From Pontibaca methylaminivorans (GTDB taxonomy: Bacteria > Pseudomonadota > Alphaproteobacteria > Rhodobacterales > Rhodobacteraceae), in assembly GCF_900156525.1 (NCBI RefSeq), contig NZ_FTPS01000001.1, positions 124,001 to 188,000 of the forward strand: a DNA stretch of 64,000 bases, given 5' to 3'. The notes under the pieces were generated by a model, which was not told the origin of the DNA, searched no databases, and saw only the letters and a program-made list of their open reading frames with translations. Position numbers and translations under genes: made by a program. This document shows, piece by piece, positions 8,043 to 17,575 of the stretch (position 1 is its first letter; each line of letters opens with the position of its first letter).

Positions 8043-9230
8043 TCAGTGCAGGGCGGCGACGCCCGGCAGGATCTTGCCCTCCATCCACTCGAGAAAGGCC
8101 CCGCCGGCGGATGAGACATAAGTAAAGTCCTGCGCCGCGCCCGCGCGGTTCAGCGCCGCCACGGTATCGCCCCCGCCGGCGACCGAGATCAGGCGGCCCG
8201 CGCGGGTGAGTTCCGCGGCCCTGCGCGCGGCGGCATTCGTGGCCGCGTCGAAGGGGGCGATCTCGAAGGCGCCGAGCGGGCCGTTCCAGATCAGGGTGCG
8301 GATGTTTTCGAGGAGGGCGCAGATTTTCGCGCGGCTTTCGGGGCCGGCATCGAGCACCATCGCCTCGGCCGGGCAGTCGCCCAGGTTCCGGGTCGTGGCC
8401 GGTGCCCCCTCTTCGAGCGCCGGTGCGGTCACGATGTCGACCGGGAGCAGCACCGTGCAGTTTCGCGCCGCCGCCTTGTCGAGGATCGTCTTCGCGGTCC
8501 CGGTCATGTCATGTTCGACCAGCGACCTGCCGAGGTCATGCCCCTGGGCGGCGAGGAAGGTGTTGGCCATGGCCCCGCCGATGATCAGGTGGTCGACCTT
8601 GTCCAGCAGGTTTTCGAGCAGCGCGAGCTTGGTCGAGACCTTGGCCCCGCCGACCACCGCCGCAAGCGGGCGTTCGGGCGCGCCGAGCGCGGCGTCGAGG
8701 GCGCGCAGTTCCGCCTCCATCAGCTTGCCGGCGCAGGAGGGCAGCAGACGGGCGATCGCCTCGGTCGAGGCATGGGCGCGGTGGGCGCAGGAGAAGGCAT
8801 CGTTGCAGTAGATGTCGCCGAGCCGGGCAAAGGCGGCGGCAAGTTCGGGGTCGTTGCGTTCCTCGCCGGGGTGGAAGCGGGTGTTTTCCAGCAGCAGCAC
8901 CTCGCCGTCCTGCAGGGCCGCGACCGCTGCCTCGGCGGCCGGGCCTCGGCTGTCCGCGCAGAAGACCACCGGCGCGCCGAGGGCCGTGCCGAGCGGGCCC
9001 GTGATCTGGTTCAGCGACATGTCAGGCCGGTAAGTCCCCTTGGGGCGGCCGAAATGCGACAGCAGCACCGGGCGCCCGCCGCGGTCGAGAATCGCGCGGA
9101 TCGTGGGGATGATGCGGCGGATGCGGGTGTCGTCGGTCACCCGACCGTCCTGCAGCGGCACGTTCAGATCGACGCGCACCAGCACGGTCCGGCCCTGCAA
9201 TTCCATGTCGTCCAGCGTTTTCCAGCCCAT
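8043..9230 (-). CDS. pgk: Phosphoglycerate kinase
   Basis: A 395-residue glycolytic and Calvin-cycle enzyme that transfers phosphate between 1,3-bisphosphoglycerate and ADP in the cytoplasm. Substrate motifs [18 protein letters not shown] and [10 protein letters not shown] lie in the N-domain. [16 protein letters not shown] and [11 protein letters not shown] follow, with NGPLGAFE and the nucleotide loop [11 protein letters not shown] in the C-domain. The length fits the family. The ATG at 9230 follows AGGAGGTTTCG, a near-perfect ribosome site; the upstream in-frame extension is not needed. The gene stands alone, divergent from the cyclophilin pair, without the gap or fba genes that often accompany it. 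Confidence 0.98.
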   Translation of the reverse strand: MGWKTLDDMELQGRTVLVRVDLNVPLQDGRVTDDTRIRRIIPTIRAILDRGGRPVLLSHFGRPKGTYRPDMSLNQITGPLGTALGAPVVFCADSRGPAAEAAVAALQDGEVLLLENTRFHPGEERNDPELAAAFARLGDIYCNDAFSCAHRAHASTEAIARLLPSCAGKLMEAELRALDAALGAPERPLAAVVGGAKVSTKLALLENLLDKVDHLIIGGAMANTFLAAQGHDLGRSLVEHDMTGTAKTILDKAAARNCTVLLPVDIVTAPALEEGAPATTRNLGDCPAEAMVLDAGPESRAKICALLENIRTLIWNGPLGAFEIAPFDAATNAAARRAAELTRAGRLISVAGGGDTVAALNRAGAAQDFTYVSSAGGAFLEWMEGKILPGVAALH

Positions 9231-9368
9231 CGAAACCTCCTGCATCTGCACCACCGGCGCTGTTGTTCCCCGATCGGCAGCTTTCGTCAATCCTTGTGCG
9301 TCCCGTCTTGGCAATCACGGAGGGGCATTCTAGTTAGGGCAGAGCCGCCAACATGACAGGAGAGTCCG

Positions 9369-9875
9369 ATGGCCGAAATCAAAGACCCCGAAAACACCAT
9401 CCTGATGGAGCTGAAGGACGGCCAGGTCGTGATCGAGCTTCTGCCCGACGTGGCGCCGCAGCACGTGGAGCGGATGAAGCGGCTGGCGCGCGACGGCGCC
9501 TATGATAACGTCGCCTTTCATCGCGTGATCGACGGGTTCATGGCCCAGACCGGCGATGTGCAGCACGCCAACATGGAGCAGGATTACAACCCCGGACGCG
9601 CCGGCACGGGCGGGTCGCAATACCCCGATCTGCCGGCCGAGTTCTCGAAGCTGCCCCATGACCGGGGCACTCTGGGTGCGGCGCGGTCGCAGAATCCGAA
9701 CTCGGCCAATTCGCAGTTCTTCATCAACTTTTCCGACAATCATTTCCTGAACGGGCAGTATACCGTCTATGGGCGTGTGATCGAGGGCATGGACCATGTG
9801 GATGCGATCACCCGGGGCGAGCCCCCGGCAAGCCCCGACCGCATGATCAGCGTCAAGGTCGCCGCAGATGCGTAG
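9369..9875 (+). CDS. ppiB: Peptidyl-prolyl cis-trans isomerase, cyclophilin type (cytoplasmic)
   Basis: A 168-residue cyclophilin without a signal peptide, which catalyses proline cis-trans isomerisation during folding. Visible motifs are VAFHRVIDGFMAQTGD, with the catalytic Arg in FHRVI, then GTLGAARSQNPNSANSQFFI and FLNGQYTVYGRVIEGMD. The ATG follows AGGAGAGTCCG, a strong ribosome site. The last seven bases overlap the next cyclophilin gene, which encodes an exported paralogue, so the two are co-expressed. The pgk gene is divergent, with 138 bases between. Confidence 0.96.
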   Translation: MAEIKDPENTILMELKDGQVVIELLPDVAPQHVERMKRLARDGAYDNVAFHRVIDGFMAQTGDVQHANMEQDYNPGRAGTGGSQYPDLPAEFSKLPHDRGTLGAARSQNPNSANSQFFINFSDNHFLNGQYTVYGRVIEGMDHVDAITRGEPPASPDRMISVKVAADA

Positions 9876-10422
9876 GCTGGCGGTTGTTTCGCTCGCCGCC
9901 TCGCTGGTTGCCGGCGGCGCGCTTGCGAGCGGGCTCGAGATCGAGGTGGCGGGCGAGGCGAACGGCACGGTGGTGATCGAACTGTTCGACGATGTGGCCC
10001 CCGCCCATGTGGAGCAGATCCGCACGCTGGCCGCAGAGGGCGCCTATGACGGCGTCGTGTTCCACCGGGTGATCGACGGGTTCATGGCCCAGACCGGCGA
10101 CGTGCAGTATGGGCGTGCCGGCGAGGATCTGGGCCGTGCCGGCACCGGCAAGTCCGACCGCCCCAACATCAAGGCGGAGTTTTCGGACATCCCCTTCGAG
10201 CGCGGCGTGGTCGGCATGGCGCGGGCGCAGGATGTGAACAGCGCCAACAGCCAGTTCTTCATCATGTTCGATGACGGCCCCTTCCTGAACGGGCAATATA
10301 CCGCCGTCGGGCGCGTGACCGAGGGCATGGATGTGGTCGATGCGATCAAGCGCGGCGACGGCTCGAACGGCGAGGTCAGCGAAGACCCCGACCGCATGGA
10401 ACGCGTGACGGCGATCGACTGA
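9868..10422 (+). CDS. Peptidyl-prolyl cis-trans isomerase, cyclophilin type (exported)
   Basis: A 184-residue cyclophilin with a signal peptide (MRRLAVVSLAASLVAGGALASG, likely cleaved after ALA), so it should work in the periplasm. The catalytic VVFHRVIDGFMAQTGDVQYG and the motifs ARAQDVNSANSQFFI and FLNGQYTAVGRVTEGMD match its neighbour closely, showing a tandem duplication followed by targeting to a second compartment. The gene overlaps the end of the upstream cyclophilin gene, so translation is probably coupled. It converges on the response-regulator phosphatase gene. Confidence 0.94.
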   Translation: MRRLAVVSLAASLVAGGALASGLEIEVAGEANGTVVIELFDDVAPAHVEQIRTLAAEGAYDGVVFHRVIDGFMAQTGDVQYGRAGEDLGRAGTGKSDRPNIKAEFSDIPFERGVVGMARAQDVNSANSQFFIMFDDGPFLNGQYTAVGRVTEGMDVVDAIKRGDGSNGEVSEDPDRMERVTAID

Positions 10423-10476
10423 GCCACGCCCCTTGCCGGCGGCGCGCGGCGCGGCTGTTTCGCCGTGACGGTGCGC

Positions 10477-10504
10477 GCCTGTCCGCAAGGGCCTGTCCGC
10501 AAGG
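10477..10504 (+). repeat. Two tandem copies of a 14-base unit
   Basis: GCCTGTCCGCAAGG occurs twice in a row with no interruption, in the 91-base gap between two converging genes. It may be slippage-generated. No function can be assigned. Confidence 0.7.
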
Positions 10505-10513
10505 GGTGGCGGC

Positions 10514-11815
10514 TTACGGGCTGCCGCCCTGCGGTCCGTCATATTCCAGCAGCACTGCCGAGATGTCATCGGCAAAGCCTTCGCCCCGGGGCAGGGACTG
10601 CCGCAGGCGGGCGAAGAGGCCGTCCAGAAACCCGCCCGCTGATATGCCGGCCTCCTGTGCGGTGCTTTGCAGGAGCCGCGCAAGGCCCTGTTCCGAAGGC
10701 GGGGCGACTCCCCGCGCGGCGGCGTCGTCCAGCCCGTCGGAATGGAGCAGCAGCCGCTCGCCCGGTTCGAGCCGGAGCGAAAACGAGGGCCAGGACGCAT
10801 CCGCGAGCACCCCGACCGGCAGCCCGCCCGGGCCGAGCGCAACGCTGCTGCCGTCCCGGCGCAGCAGCAGCGGATGCGGATGGCCGGCCTGCACCAGATC
10901 GACCCGCCCCGACGCGAGATCGACGGTGCCGTAACACATGGTGAGATATTCGCCGGCCTCGGAATCCTGCAGCAGCCGGCGGTTCAGGGTCATGGCGAGG
11001 TCCGGCGGCCGGCGCAGCCGGGGCTGGCCGGTCATGCCCTCAAGCGCCGGGGCCTGCTCGCCGCCGTGCAGTCCGCTCAGAAAGGCGCCGATCCGCGCAC
11101 ACATGAGTGCCGATGCAATGCCGTGGCCGGCCACGTCGATGCTGTAGAAACCGGCCCGCTCCGCACCGGCCGCGAACATTCCGACCAGATCGCCGCCGAT
11201 ATGGCCGCAGGGTTCGAGCAGCAGGCTGAGCCGGAGGGTGCCGAAATCGCGCAGCCGTTCGGGAACCAGTGACTGCTGGAAGCGGCGTGCCTGCACGAGG
11301 TCGTCGTTGATGCGCGCATGGGCGCCCTGCAGTTCGGCGAGGGTCGCGCCCAGTTGCCGGTTCCTGTCCGAGAGCTGGCGCTGCATGTCGAGGATGCGGG
11401 CGCCGGCGGCGATGCGCGCGCGCAGTTCCTGCGGATCGACCGGCTTGGTCAGGAAATCGTCTGCCCCCGCATCGAGCCCCTCCGCCACTGCGTTGCGTTC
11501 CTCGCGCGAGGTGAGCAGGATGAAATATCCGTAATCCCGCGGCAGGTCGCGGAAGGCGCGGCAAAAGGCCGGCCCGTCCATGACCGGCATCATCCAGTCG
11601 CTGAGCACGAGGTCGGGCGGGTCGGTGGTGCAGAGCGCCAGCGCCTCGGCACCGTTGCGGGCCTCGCTCACCCGCAGGCCCCAGCGCCGCAGGATCGCGG
11701 CGAGCAGGCGCCGCTGGGCCGCGCTGTCCTCGACCACGAGCGCATGGCGAAGCCCGGCGATTTCGGCGGGGGTCGGGGGGCCCGATTGCCCTCTACATGG
11801 ATCCTGTCGCGTCAA
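10514..11815 (-). CDS. Response regulator fused to a PP2C-type (SpoIIE/RsbU-like) phosphatase
   Basis: A 433-residue signalling protein. Residues about 23-145 form a receiver domain (HALVVEDSAAQRR, phospho-acceptor Asp near 73 in LVLSDWMMP, conserved Lys in FLTKPVDP). A coiled linker (LSDRNRQLGATLAELQGAH) joins it to a PPM/SpoIIE phosphatase with HIGGDLVGMF, YSIDVAGHGIASAL, QAGHPHPLLL, LLLHSDGLDDA and GFADDISAVLLEY, which supply the metal-binding aspartates. Such fusions usually dephosphorylate an anti-sigma antagonist in a partner-switching stress pathway, but no partner gene is nearby. The start is a TTG after GGTGAG; no good ATG lies near, so the exact start is uncertain. Confidence 0.9.
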   Translation of the reverse strand: MTRQDPCRGQSGPPTPAEIAGLRHALVVEDSAAQRRLLAAILRRWGLRVSEARNGAEALALCTTDPPDLVLSDWMMPVMDGPAFCRAFRDLPRDYGYFILLTSREERNAVAEGLDAGADDFLTKPVDPQELRARIAAGARILDMQRQLSDRNRQLGATLAELQGAHARINDDLVQARRFQQSLVPERLRDFGTLRLSLLLEPCGHIGGDLVGMFAAGAERAGFYSIDVAGHGIASALMCARIGAFLSGLHGGEQAPALEGMTGQPRLRRPPDLAMTLNRRLLQDSEAGEYLTMCYGTVDLASGRVDLVQAGHPHPLLLRRDGSSVALGPGGLPVGVLADASWPSFSLRLEPGERLLLHSDGLDDAAARGVAPPSEQGLARLLQSTAQEAGISAGGFLDGLFARLRQSLPRGEGFADDISAVLLEYDGPQGGSP

Positions 11816-11947
11816 TGCTCACCCCGCGATGCGCCCTTTGTGATGACAGCATGGCGCGCGGACGTTAACAGCGGGTGAAGCCCTGTCCTGCGGGCCGACA
11901 GGCAAAAGCCGGCCCGGACCGGGAGCGCCCGCATCACGGAGCCTGCC

Positions 11948-12334
11948 ATGAAGCACCTGTTCAAGTTCCGCGTCTATTACGACGACACCGACATGGGCGC
12001 GGTGGTCTATCACGCGAATTACCTGCGCTTCATCGAACGCGCGCGCAGCGACTGGGTGCGGGCGCTCGGCAGCGACCAGAACGCCATGCGCGAGAGCGGC
12101 ATCCTCTGGGTGGTGCGCCGGATCGAGGCCGATTACCTTGCCCCGGCGCGGTTTGACGACCTGCTCGAGGTCGAGACGGTGCCGGTCGCCACGAGCGGCG
12201 TGCGCTTCGTGCTGGACCAGACGGTTTCCCGCGGCGGGCGGGCGCTGTTTCGTGCCCGCGTCACCCTTGCCTGCATGAGCCCCGATGGCCGCCCGCTGCG
12301 GCTGCCGGCAGAGATTCGCGCAATTTTCGGCTGA
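11948..12334 (+). CDS. ybgC: Tol-Pal-associated acyl-CoA thioesterase YbgC
   Basis: A 128-residue hot-dog fold thioesterase. The N-terminal YYDDTDMGAVVYHANYLRF holds the catalytic Asp and the family signature, followed by ERARSDWVRALG. It heads the tol-pal cluster, as in many Proteobacteria, and acts on acyl-CoA or acyl-ACP in phospholipid metabolism at the inner membrane. The ATG follows a GGAGCCTGCC ribosome site. The 117-base gap before tolQ holds a good promoter match, so tolQ can be transcribed independently. Confidence 0.95.
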   Translation: MKHLFKFRVYYDDTDMGAVVYHANYLRFIERARSDWVRALGSDQNAMRESGILWVVRRIEADYLAPARFDDLLEVETVPVATSGVRFVLDQTVSRGGRALFRARVTLACMSPDGRPLRLPAEIRAIFG

Positions 12335-12357
12335 GTGGCATTTTCACGCCGGTTTCA

Positions 12358-12385
12358 TTGGCAAAGCTCCGGCAGGTGCTATAGT
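12358..12385 (+). promoter_or_regulatory. Putative sigma-70 promoter upstream of tolQ
   Basis: TTGGCA at 12358-12363 and TATAGT at 12380-12385 have a 16-base spacer, and each matches five of six consensus bases. The tolQ ATG lies 67 bases beyond the -10. This is the best promoter match found in the window. Confidence 0.55.
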
Positions 12386-12451
12386 TGTCCGCGCAACAAG
12401 ATCGAACCAATACGGTCGCCAACCTGAAGATCGGGCAAAGAGCAGAACAAG

Positions 12452-13147
12452 ATGGAAGCAGAAACGCTGGCGGTCGCACAGGGGATTGATTTCTCCATGT
12501 GGGCCCTTTTCGCGCGGGCGTCCTTGGTTGTGAAGCTGGTGATGATCCTGCTCATCATCGCTTCATTCTGGTCATGGGGCATCATCATCCAGAAGCTGAT
12601 CAACTATCGGCGCGCCCGGACCGAATCCGAACAGTTCGACAGTGCCTTCTGGTCGGGCGAGCCGCTCGACGGACTGTTCGAGCAGGTCGGGCCGAACCCG
12701 GACGGGGGCGCCGAGCGGGTCTTTGCCGCCGGCATGACCGAGTGGCGGCGATCGCACCGCCAGGACGGCGACCTGATCCCCGGGGCGCAGGCGCGCATCG
12801 ACCGGAGCATGGACGTGGCCATCAACAAGGAGGCCGAGTCGCTGCAATGGGGCCTGTCGTTCCTTGCCACGGTCGGCTCCACCGCGCCCTTCGTCGGGCT
12901 GTTCGGCACGGTCTGGGGCATCATGCATGCCTTCATCGAGATCGCCGCGCAGCAGAACACCAACCTTGCCGTGGTCGCGCCGGGAATCGCCGAGGCGCTG
13001 CTGGCGACCGGGCTCGGGCTGCTGGCGGCAATTCCGGCGGTGGTCTTCTACAACAAGCTGAGCGCGGACAGCGAGCGCATCATTGCCGGCCACGAGGTCT
13101 TTGCCGACGAATTCGCGACGCTGCTCAGCCGCCAGCTGGATTCCTGA
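12452..13147 (+). CDS. tolQ: Tol-Pal inner-membrane proton channel subunit TolQ
   Basis: A 231-residue homologue of ExbB and MotA. The first membrane helix is [21 protein letters not shown]. Two further helices follow near residues 140-165 ([20 protein letters not shown]) and 180-200 ([20 protein letters not shown]). TolQ forms the proton channel with TolR and energises TolA to pull the outer membrane inward during division. The next gene, tolR, starts three bases after the stop, as in the canonical operon. Confidence 0.97.
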   Translation: MEAETLAVAQGIDFSMWALFARASLVVKLVMILLIIASFWSWGIIIQKLINYRRARTESEQFDSAFWSGEPLDGLFEQVGPNPDGGAERVFAAGMTEWRRSHRQDGDLIPGAQARIDRSMDVAINKEAESLQWGLSFLATVGSTAPFVGLFGTVWGIMHAFIEIAAQQNTNLAVVAPGIAEALLATGLGLLAAIPAVVFYNKLSADSERIIAGHEVFADEFATLLSRQLDS

Positions 13148-13150
13148 CCG

Positions 13151-13627
13151 ATGGCGCGGATCCAGCAGATCGGCGGCCGGCAGCGCGGTCTCGGCCGCTC
13201 GCGCCGCCGCGGCGGCGGACGGCCCATGTCCGAGATCAACGTCACGCCTTTCGTCGACGTGATGCTGGTGCTGCTGATCATCTTCATGGTGGCCGCGCCG
13301 CTGCTGACCGTCGGCGTGCCGATCGACCTGCCCAAGACGGCGGCGACCGCGCTGCCGAGCGACAGCGAGGAACCGCTCACGATCACGATCACTTCTTCGG
13401 GTGAATTGCAGATCCAGACCACGCCGACCCCGCGCGAGGAACTGATCCCCAAACTGCGCGCGATCGCCACGGAGCGCGAGGGGCGGCGGATCTTTCTGCG
13501 GGCCGACGGCGCGGTATCCTACAAGGACGTGATGGAGGTCATGGGGGCCTTGAACGCGAGCGGATTTTCCAATGTCGGTCTCGTGACCGACACCGGGGGC
13601 CCGACGCTCGACCAGTCGGAACAGTGA
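13151..13627 (+). CDS. tolR: Tol-Pal inner-membrane subunit TolR
   Basis: A 158-residue ExbD/TolR protein. A basic cytoplasmic start ([16 protein letters not shown]) is followed by [20 protein letters not shown], with the key membrane aspartate in FVDVMLV, and then a periplasmic domain ending in [11 protein letters not shown]. It forms the proton-driven motor with TolQ. The short spacing to tolQ and the ten-base gap to tolA mark the same transcript. Confidence 0.97.
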   Translation: MARIQQIGGRQRGLGRSRRRGGGRPMSEINVTPFVDVMLVLLIIFMVAAPLLTVGVPIDLPKTAATALPSDSEEPLTITITSSGELQIQTTPTPREELIPKLRAIATEREGRRIFLRADGAVSYKDVMEVMGALNASGFSNVGLVTDTGGPTLDQSEQ

Positions 13628-13636
13628 GGCGGCGGT

Positions 13637-14755
13637 TTGCAGACCGGCACCAAGATTTCGGGTATTGCCCATGCGGCGCTGATCGCCTGGCTGCTGTTCG
13701 GGGGATTGCCGTCGCGGCCGAAACCCTTTGAGGTGGCCGAGGTGTCGCTGTTCTCGGAAGAGGAATATGCGGCCCTGACCGCGCCGCGCCCGGAATCGCC
13801 GGCCGATGCACCGGACGAGGCCGAGGACGCGCCCGCCGCGCCGGAGGAGCCCGAAGCGAGCGAACCGCCCGAGGAACAGCCCCCCGCACGCCCCGAGGCC
13901 GCGCCCGAAGCGCCGGCCGAAGCCGAGGAAAGCGAGGCACCACCCGCGCCCGAACCGCCCGAGGCGAGCACCGCGCTCCCCGATCCGATCAGCCCGCGCC
14001 CCAATCCGCGCCCGGCCGACCGCGTCGCGCCGACCCCGGTCGCGCCGCCGCCGCCCGATGCCCTCACCGATCAGGAGACCCGCGACGAGGTAAGCCCCGA
14101 GGACGGCGGCGAAACCGAGGCCGAGGCGCAGGAGCAGACCGCGCCCGAAGAGGCATCGGACCGGATCGTGCCGGAAACCACCGAACCGCCGAGCCGTGCG
14201 CCGGAACAATCCCTGCGCCCGCCCTCGCGCCGGCCGGAGCCGCCGCGCGTTGCCGAACAGCCGGTGCCCGAGCGCGAGACCCCCGAAGAGCCGCGCCCCG
14301 CTACCCCCGAGCCCGAACCGGAGCCCGAGCCCGAGTCAGACCGGTCCTCCGGCGCGATCAATGATGCGCTTGCCGAGGCGATGAATGATGCCGGTTCCGG
14401 CAGTTCCCCGGGTCAGTCCGCACCATCCGGGCCGCCGCTGACCGGCGGCGAAAAGGAGGGGCTGCGCGTTGCGGTCTCGGCCTGCTGGAACGTCGGATCG
14501 CTTTCGACCGACGCGCTGGCCACGACCGTCGTGGTCGGCGTGAACCTCAATCGCGACGGCACGCCGGATGCCGGCTCGATCCGCCTGCTGTCGCATTCGG
14601 GCGGCAGTTCGTCCTCGGCGCAGGATGCCTTCGGCGCCGCGCGGCGCGCGATCATCCGCTGCGGCGCATCGGGCTTCGACCTGCCGGCGGAAAAATACGA
14701 CCACTGGCGAGACATCGAAATGACCTTCAACCCCGAAAGGATGCGGATCAAATGA
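13637..14755 (+). CDS. tolA: TolA-like energy-transducing protein of the Tol-Pal system
   Basis: A 372-residue protein with one N-terminal membrane helix ([16 protein letters not shown]), a long proline- and glutamate-rich periplasmic linker (for example [10 protein letters not shown], about residues 45-245) and a C-terminal TonB/TolA-type domain ([38 protein letters not shown]). It sits between tolR and tolB, so it is the TolA of this cluster even though its linker lacks the alanine-rich helix of E. coli TolA. The start is a TTG after a GAGGCGG ribosome site. It overlaps tolB by four bases (ATGA). Confidence 0.92.
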   Translation: MQTGTKISGIAHAALIAWLLFGGLPSRPKPFEVAEVSLFSEEEYAALTAPRPESPADAPDEAEDAPAAPEEPEASEPPEEQPPARPEAAPEAPAEAEESEAPPAPEPPEASTALPDPISPRPNPRPADRVAPTPVAPPPPDALTDQETRDEVSPEDGGETEAEAQEQTAPEEASDRIVPETTEPPSRAPEQSLRPPSRRPEPPRVAEQPVPERETPEEPRPATPEPEPEPEPESDRSSGAINDALAEAMNDAGSGSSPGQSAPSGPPLTGGEKEGLRVAVSACWNVGSLSTDALATTVVVGVNLNRDGTPDAGSIRLLSHSGGSSSSAQDAFGAARRAIIRCGASGFDLPAEKYDHWRDIEMTFNPERMRIK

Positions 14756-16083
14756 CGAGATCTCTGTTGAGCCTCCTGCTTGGCGCGACCATGCTGGCCG
14801 CACCTCTTGCCACGCCCCTGCTTGCCCAGGACGGCCCGCTGCGTATCGAGATCACCGAGGGCGTGATCGAGCCGCTGCCCTTTGCCATTCCCGATTTCGT
14901 CCCCGATACGCCGCAGGCGGCGCAGGCGGCGCAGGATATCGCGCGGGTGGTGGCATCGGACCTGACGGGCACCGGCCTGTTCCGCGAAATCCCGGCCAGC
15001 GCCCATGTCGGCACGGTGCGCGATTTCAACGCCCCGATCCAGTATGCCGACTGGAAGGCGATCAACGCCCAGGCGCTGATCACCGGCGCGGTTTCGGTCT
15101 CGGGACAGAACATCACCGTGCGATTCCGCGCCTATGACGTGTTCTCGGGGGCGGAGCTTGGTTCCGGGCTGCAGTTCGAGGGCACGCTCGACGGCTGGCG
15201 CCGCATGGGCCACAAGGTGGCCGATCAGGTCTACAGCCGCATCACCGGCGAGGGCGGCTATTTCGACAGCCGCGTGGTGTTCGTCTCGGAATCGGGGCCG
15301 AAGGACCAGCGGCGCAAGCGGCTCGCGATCATGGATTACGACGGCGAGAACGTGAAATACCTGACCGACAGCGACAAGCTGGTGCTTGCGCCGCGGTTCT
15401 CGCCGACCGGCGAGCGGGTGCTTTACACGAGCTACGAGACCGATTTCCCGCGCATCCATGTGCTCGACGTGAATGCGGTGCAGCATCGCAGCCTCGAACA
15501 GAACGAGGGGTCGATGACCTTTGCCCCGCGCTATGCCCCGGACGGGCGCAGCGTGGTGTTCTCGCTCGAACGCGGGGGGAACACCGACATCTACCGGCTG
15601 GATCTCGACAGCGGCACCAAGACGCAACTGACCGACGCGCCCTCGATCGAGACCGCGCCGAGCTATTCGCCGGATGGATCGCAGATCGTGTTCGAAAGCG
15701 ACCGCTCCGGCACGCCGCAGCTTTACGTCATGGCGGCCGGCGGTGGCGAGGCAAGGCGGATCAGCACCGGACAGGGGCGCTACGGCACGCCGGTCTGGTC
15801 GCCGCGGGGCGACCTCATCGCCTTCACCAAGCAGAACAAGGGGCGCTTTCACATCGGCGTGATGCGCACCGACGGCAGCGAGGAACGCCTGCTCACGGCC
15901 TCGTTCCTCGACGAGGGGCCGACCTGGGCGCCGAACGGGCGGGTGATCATGTTCACCCGCGAAACCCAGGGTGCGGACGGTCACGCGGCGCTTTACTCGG
16001 TGGACATATCGGGGCGCAACCTGCGCAAGGTGCGCACCCCCGAAGGGGCCTCGGATCCGGCCTGGTCGCCGCTTCAGGACTGA
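14752..16083 (+). CDS. tolB: Tol-Pal periplasmic beta-propeller protein TolB
   Basis: A 443-residue periplasmic protein with a signal peptide ([20 protein letters not shown], cleavage after LLAQ). An N-terminal domain binds TolA and a C-terminal six-bladed propeller binds Pal. The propeller repeats are visible as [46 protein letters not shown] and [14 protein letters not shown]. The length matches the family. Its ATG overlaps the tolA stop. The 96 bases to pal may hold a separate promoter, though none is clear. Confidence 0.97.
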   Translation: MTRSLLSLLLGATMLAAPLATPLLAQDGPLRIEITEGVIEPLPFAIPDFVPDTPQAAQAAQDIARVVASDLTGTGLFREIPASAHVGTVRDFNAPIQYADWKAINAQALITGAVSVSGQNITVRFRAYDVFSGAELGSGLQFEGTLDGWRRMGHKVADQVYSRITGEGGYFDSRVVFVSESGPKDQRRKRLAIMDYDGENVKYLTDSDKLVLAPRFSPTGERVLYTSYETDFPRIHVLDVNAVQHRSLEQNEGSMTFAPRYAPDGRSVVFSLERGGNTDIYRLDLDSGTKTQLTDAPSIETAPSYSPDGSQIVFESDRSGTPQLYVMAAGGGEARRISTGQGRYGTPVWSPRGDLIAFTKQNKGRFHIGVMRTDGSEERLLTASFLDEGPTWAPNGRVIMFTRETQGADGHAALYSVDISGRNLRKVRTPEGASDPAWSPLQD

Positions 16084-16179
16084 GCGAGGACTGAGCGCGG
16101 ATGCCCCGGAACACGTTCACAAACCGGGGCTCATGTGCTAGGGAACTACAGATTGTTAACGCTTGATAGGGCATCACAC

Positions 16180-16701
16180 ATGCGTCATCTCGGCAAATGG
16201 ATCATGGCGGCGGCATTGCTTGGGCTGGCCGCATGCAACAACCCCGCAAAGCTCGGCGACGGAATGGGCGGCGGCGGCGACGGAATGGGCACCGGCGCCT
16301 ATGGCGCGGGCACCGGTTCCGCTTCGGACCCGAAATCGCCGGCCTTCTTCCAGCAGTCGGTGGGGGATCGCGTGCTGTTTGGCTATGACCAGTCCACGCT
16401 TTCGCCCGAGGCCCGCGCGACGCTCGACGGGCAGGTGCGCTGGCTGAACGCCAACCCCGACTATACCGCCGTGATCGAAGGCCATGCCGACGAGAAGGGC
16501 ACGCGCGAATACAACCTTGCGCTCGGGGCGCGCCGCGCCAATGCCGCACGTGAATACCTTGTCACCAACGGGGTGCAGGCCGGCCGGCTCAAGACCGTCA
16601 GCTATGGCAAGGAACGCCCGATCGAGGTCTGCAGCACTGAATCCTGCTATGCCAAGAACCGCCGCGCGGTGACGGTTCTGGCTGGCGGGCTTTCGAGCTA
16701 A
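16180..16701 (+). CDS. pal: Peptidoglycan-associated lipoprotein Pal
   Basis: A 173-residue outer-membrane lipoprotein. The lipobox LLGLAAC places the lipidated cysteine near residue 19, followed by a glycine-rich linker (GDGMGGGGDGMGTG). The OmpA-like domain has YTAVIEGHADEKGTREYNLALG, including residues that hold meso-diaminopimelate of peptidoglycan, and ends with KNRRAVTVL. The ATG at 16180 is chosen over a longer frame because it places the signal peptide correctly. cpoB follows four bases later. Confidence 0.97.
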   Translation: MRHLGKWIMAAALLGLAACNNPAKLGDGMGGGGDGMGTGAYGAGTGSASDPKSPAFFQQSVGDRVLFGYDQSTLSPEARATLDGQVRWLNANPDYTAVIEGHADEKGTREYNLALGARRANAAREYLVTNGVQAGRLKTVSYGKERPIEVCSTESCYAKNRRAVTVLAGGLSS

Positions 16702-16705
16702 CGCC

Positions 16706-17575
16706 ATGGCGGGGCCAACAAGGTCGTTCCTCGTCGCCGGGGTGGTGGCGGCGTTCGGACTGGTGGCGGTGCCGGCAGCGGCACCGGCGCAGGACAAGGC
16801 CGAGACCCTGGCGGACATCCGTCAGGAACTCACCGTGCTGAATGTCGAGATCCAGCGCCTGAAGCGGGAGCTGTCCACCAGCGGCGCGCCGACCATGAAT
16901 CTCGAGGGCAGCGGTGTGCTCGACCGCGTGGCCTCGATGGAATCCGAACTGCGGCGCCTCACCTCGCTGACGGAAAAGCTGCAGATGCGCATTCAGTCGG
17001 TGGTGAAGGACGGCACCAACCGCATCGGCGACCTTGAATTCCGCTTGGTCGAGCTCGAGGGCGGCGACGTGAGCAAGCTCGCCGAGACCAGTACGCTCGG
17101 CGGTGACAGCGGCGACCTGCCGGCCGCTGCGCCTGCGCCGTCGGGCGGGGGTGGCGGCTCCGGTGTCGCCACGCCCGAGGGCGACGAACTCGCGGTCAGC
17201 GAGGAGGCCGATTTCCGCACCGCCGAGGAAGCGATGGACGGGGACGACCCCGAGAAGGCCGCCGAACTTCTGGCCAGGTTCAACGAAACCTATCCGGGCA
17301 GCCCGCTGGCCGCCCGGGCCAATCTGCTTCGCGGCAAGGCGCTGGCAAAGCTTGGCGATACGCGCGAGACGGCGCGCGCCTATCTTGCGGCCTTCACCGC
17401 GGACAGCGACGGGCCGCTCGCGGCCGAGGCGCTCGTGGAGCTTGGCGGGGCGCTTGGCGAACTCGGCCAGCAGAGCCAGGCCTGCGTGACCCTGGGCGAG
17501 GTCGAATCGCGCTTTCCCGATTCATCGCAGGTCTCGCGCGCCCGCGAGGAGCGCACCCGCCTCGGCTGTTCTTGA
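16706..17575 (+). CDS. cpoB: Tol-Pal system coordinator CpoB (YbgF)
   Basis: A 289-residue periplasmic protein with a signal peptide (FLVAGVVAAFGLVAVPAAAP, cleavage after AQ). A coiled coil (TLADIRQELTVLNVEIQRLKREL) is followed by a low-complexity GGGGGSG linker. A C-terminal TPR region comes last (FNETYPGSPLAARANLLRGKAL, RETARAYLAAFTADSDGPLAAEALVELGG). CpoB links Tol-Pal constriction to peptidoglycan synthesis. Its stop overlaps the TTG start of tilS (TTGA), so tilS is translated from the same message. Confidence 0.92.
   Translation: MAGPTRSFLVAGVVAAFGLVAVPAAAPAQDKAETLADIRQELTVLNVEIQRLKRELSTSGAPTMNLEGSGVLDRVASMESELRRLTSLTEKLQMRIQSVVKDGTNRIGDLEFRLVELEGGDVSKLAETSTLGGDSGDLPAAAPAPSGGGGGSGVATPEGDELAVSEEADFRTAEEAMDGDDPEKAAELLARFNETYPGSPLAARANLLRGKALAKLGDTRETARAYLAAFTADSDGPLAAEALVELGGALGELGQQSQACVTLGEVESRFPDSSQVSRAREERTRLGCS

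Noticed and set aside
12572-14209. 545-codon minus-strand frame opposite tolQ-tolA
   Set aside because: Crosses several well-supported tol genes and has no recognisable domain.
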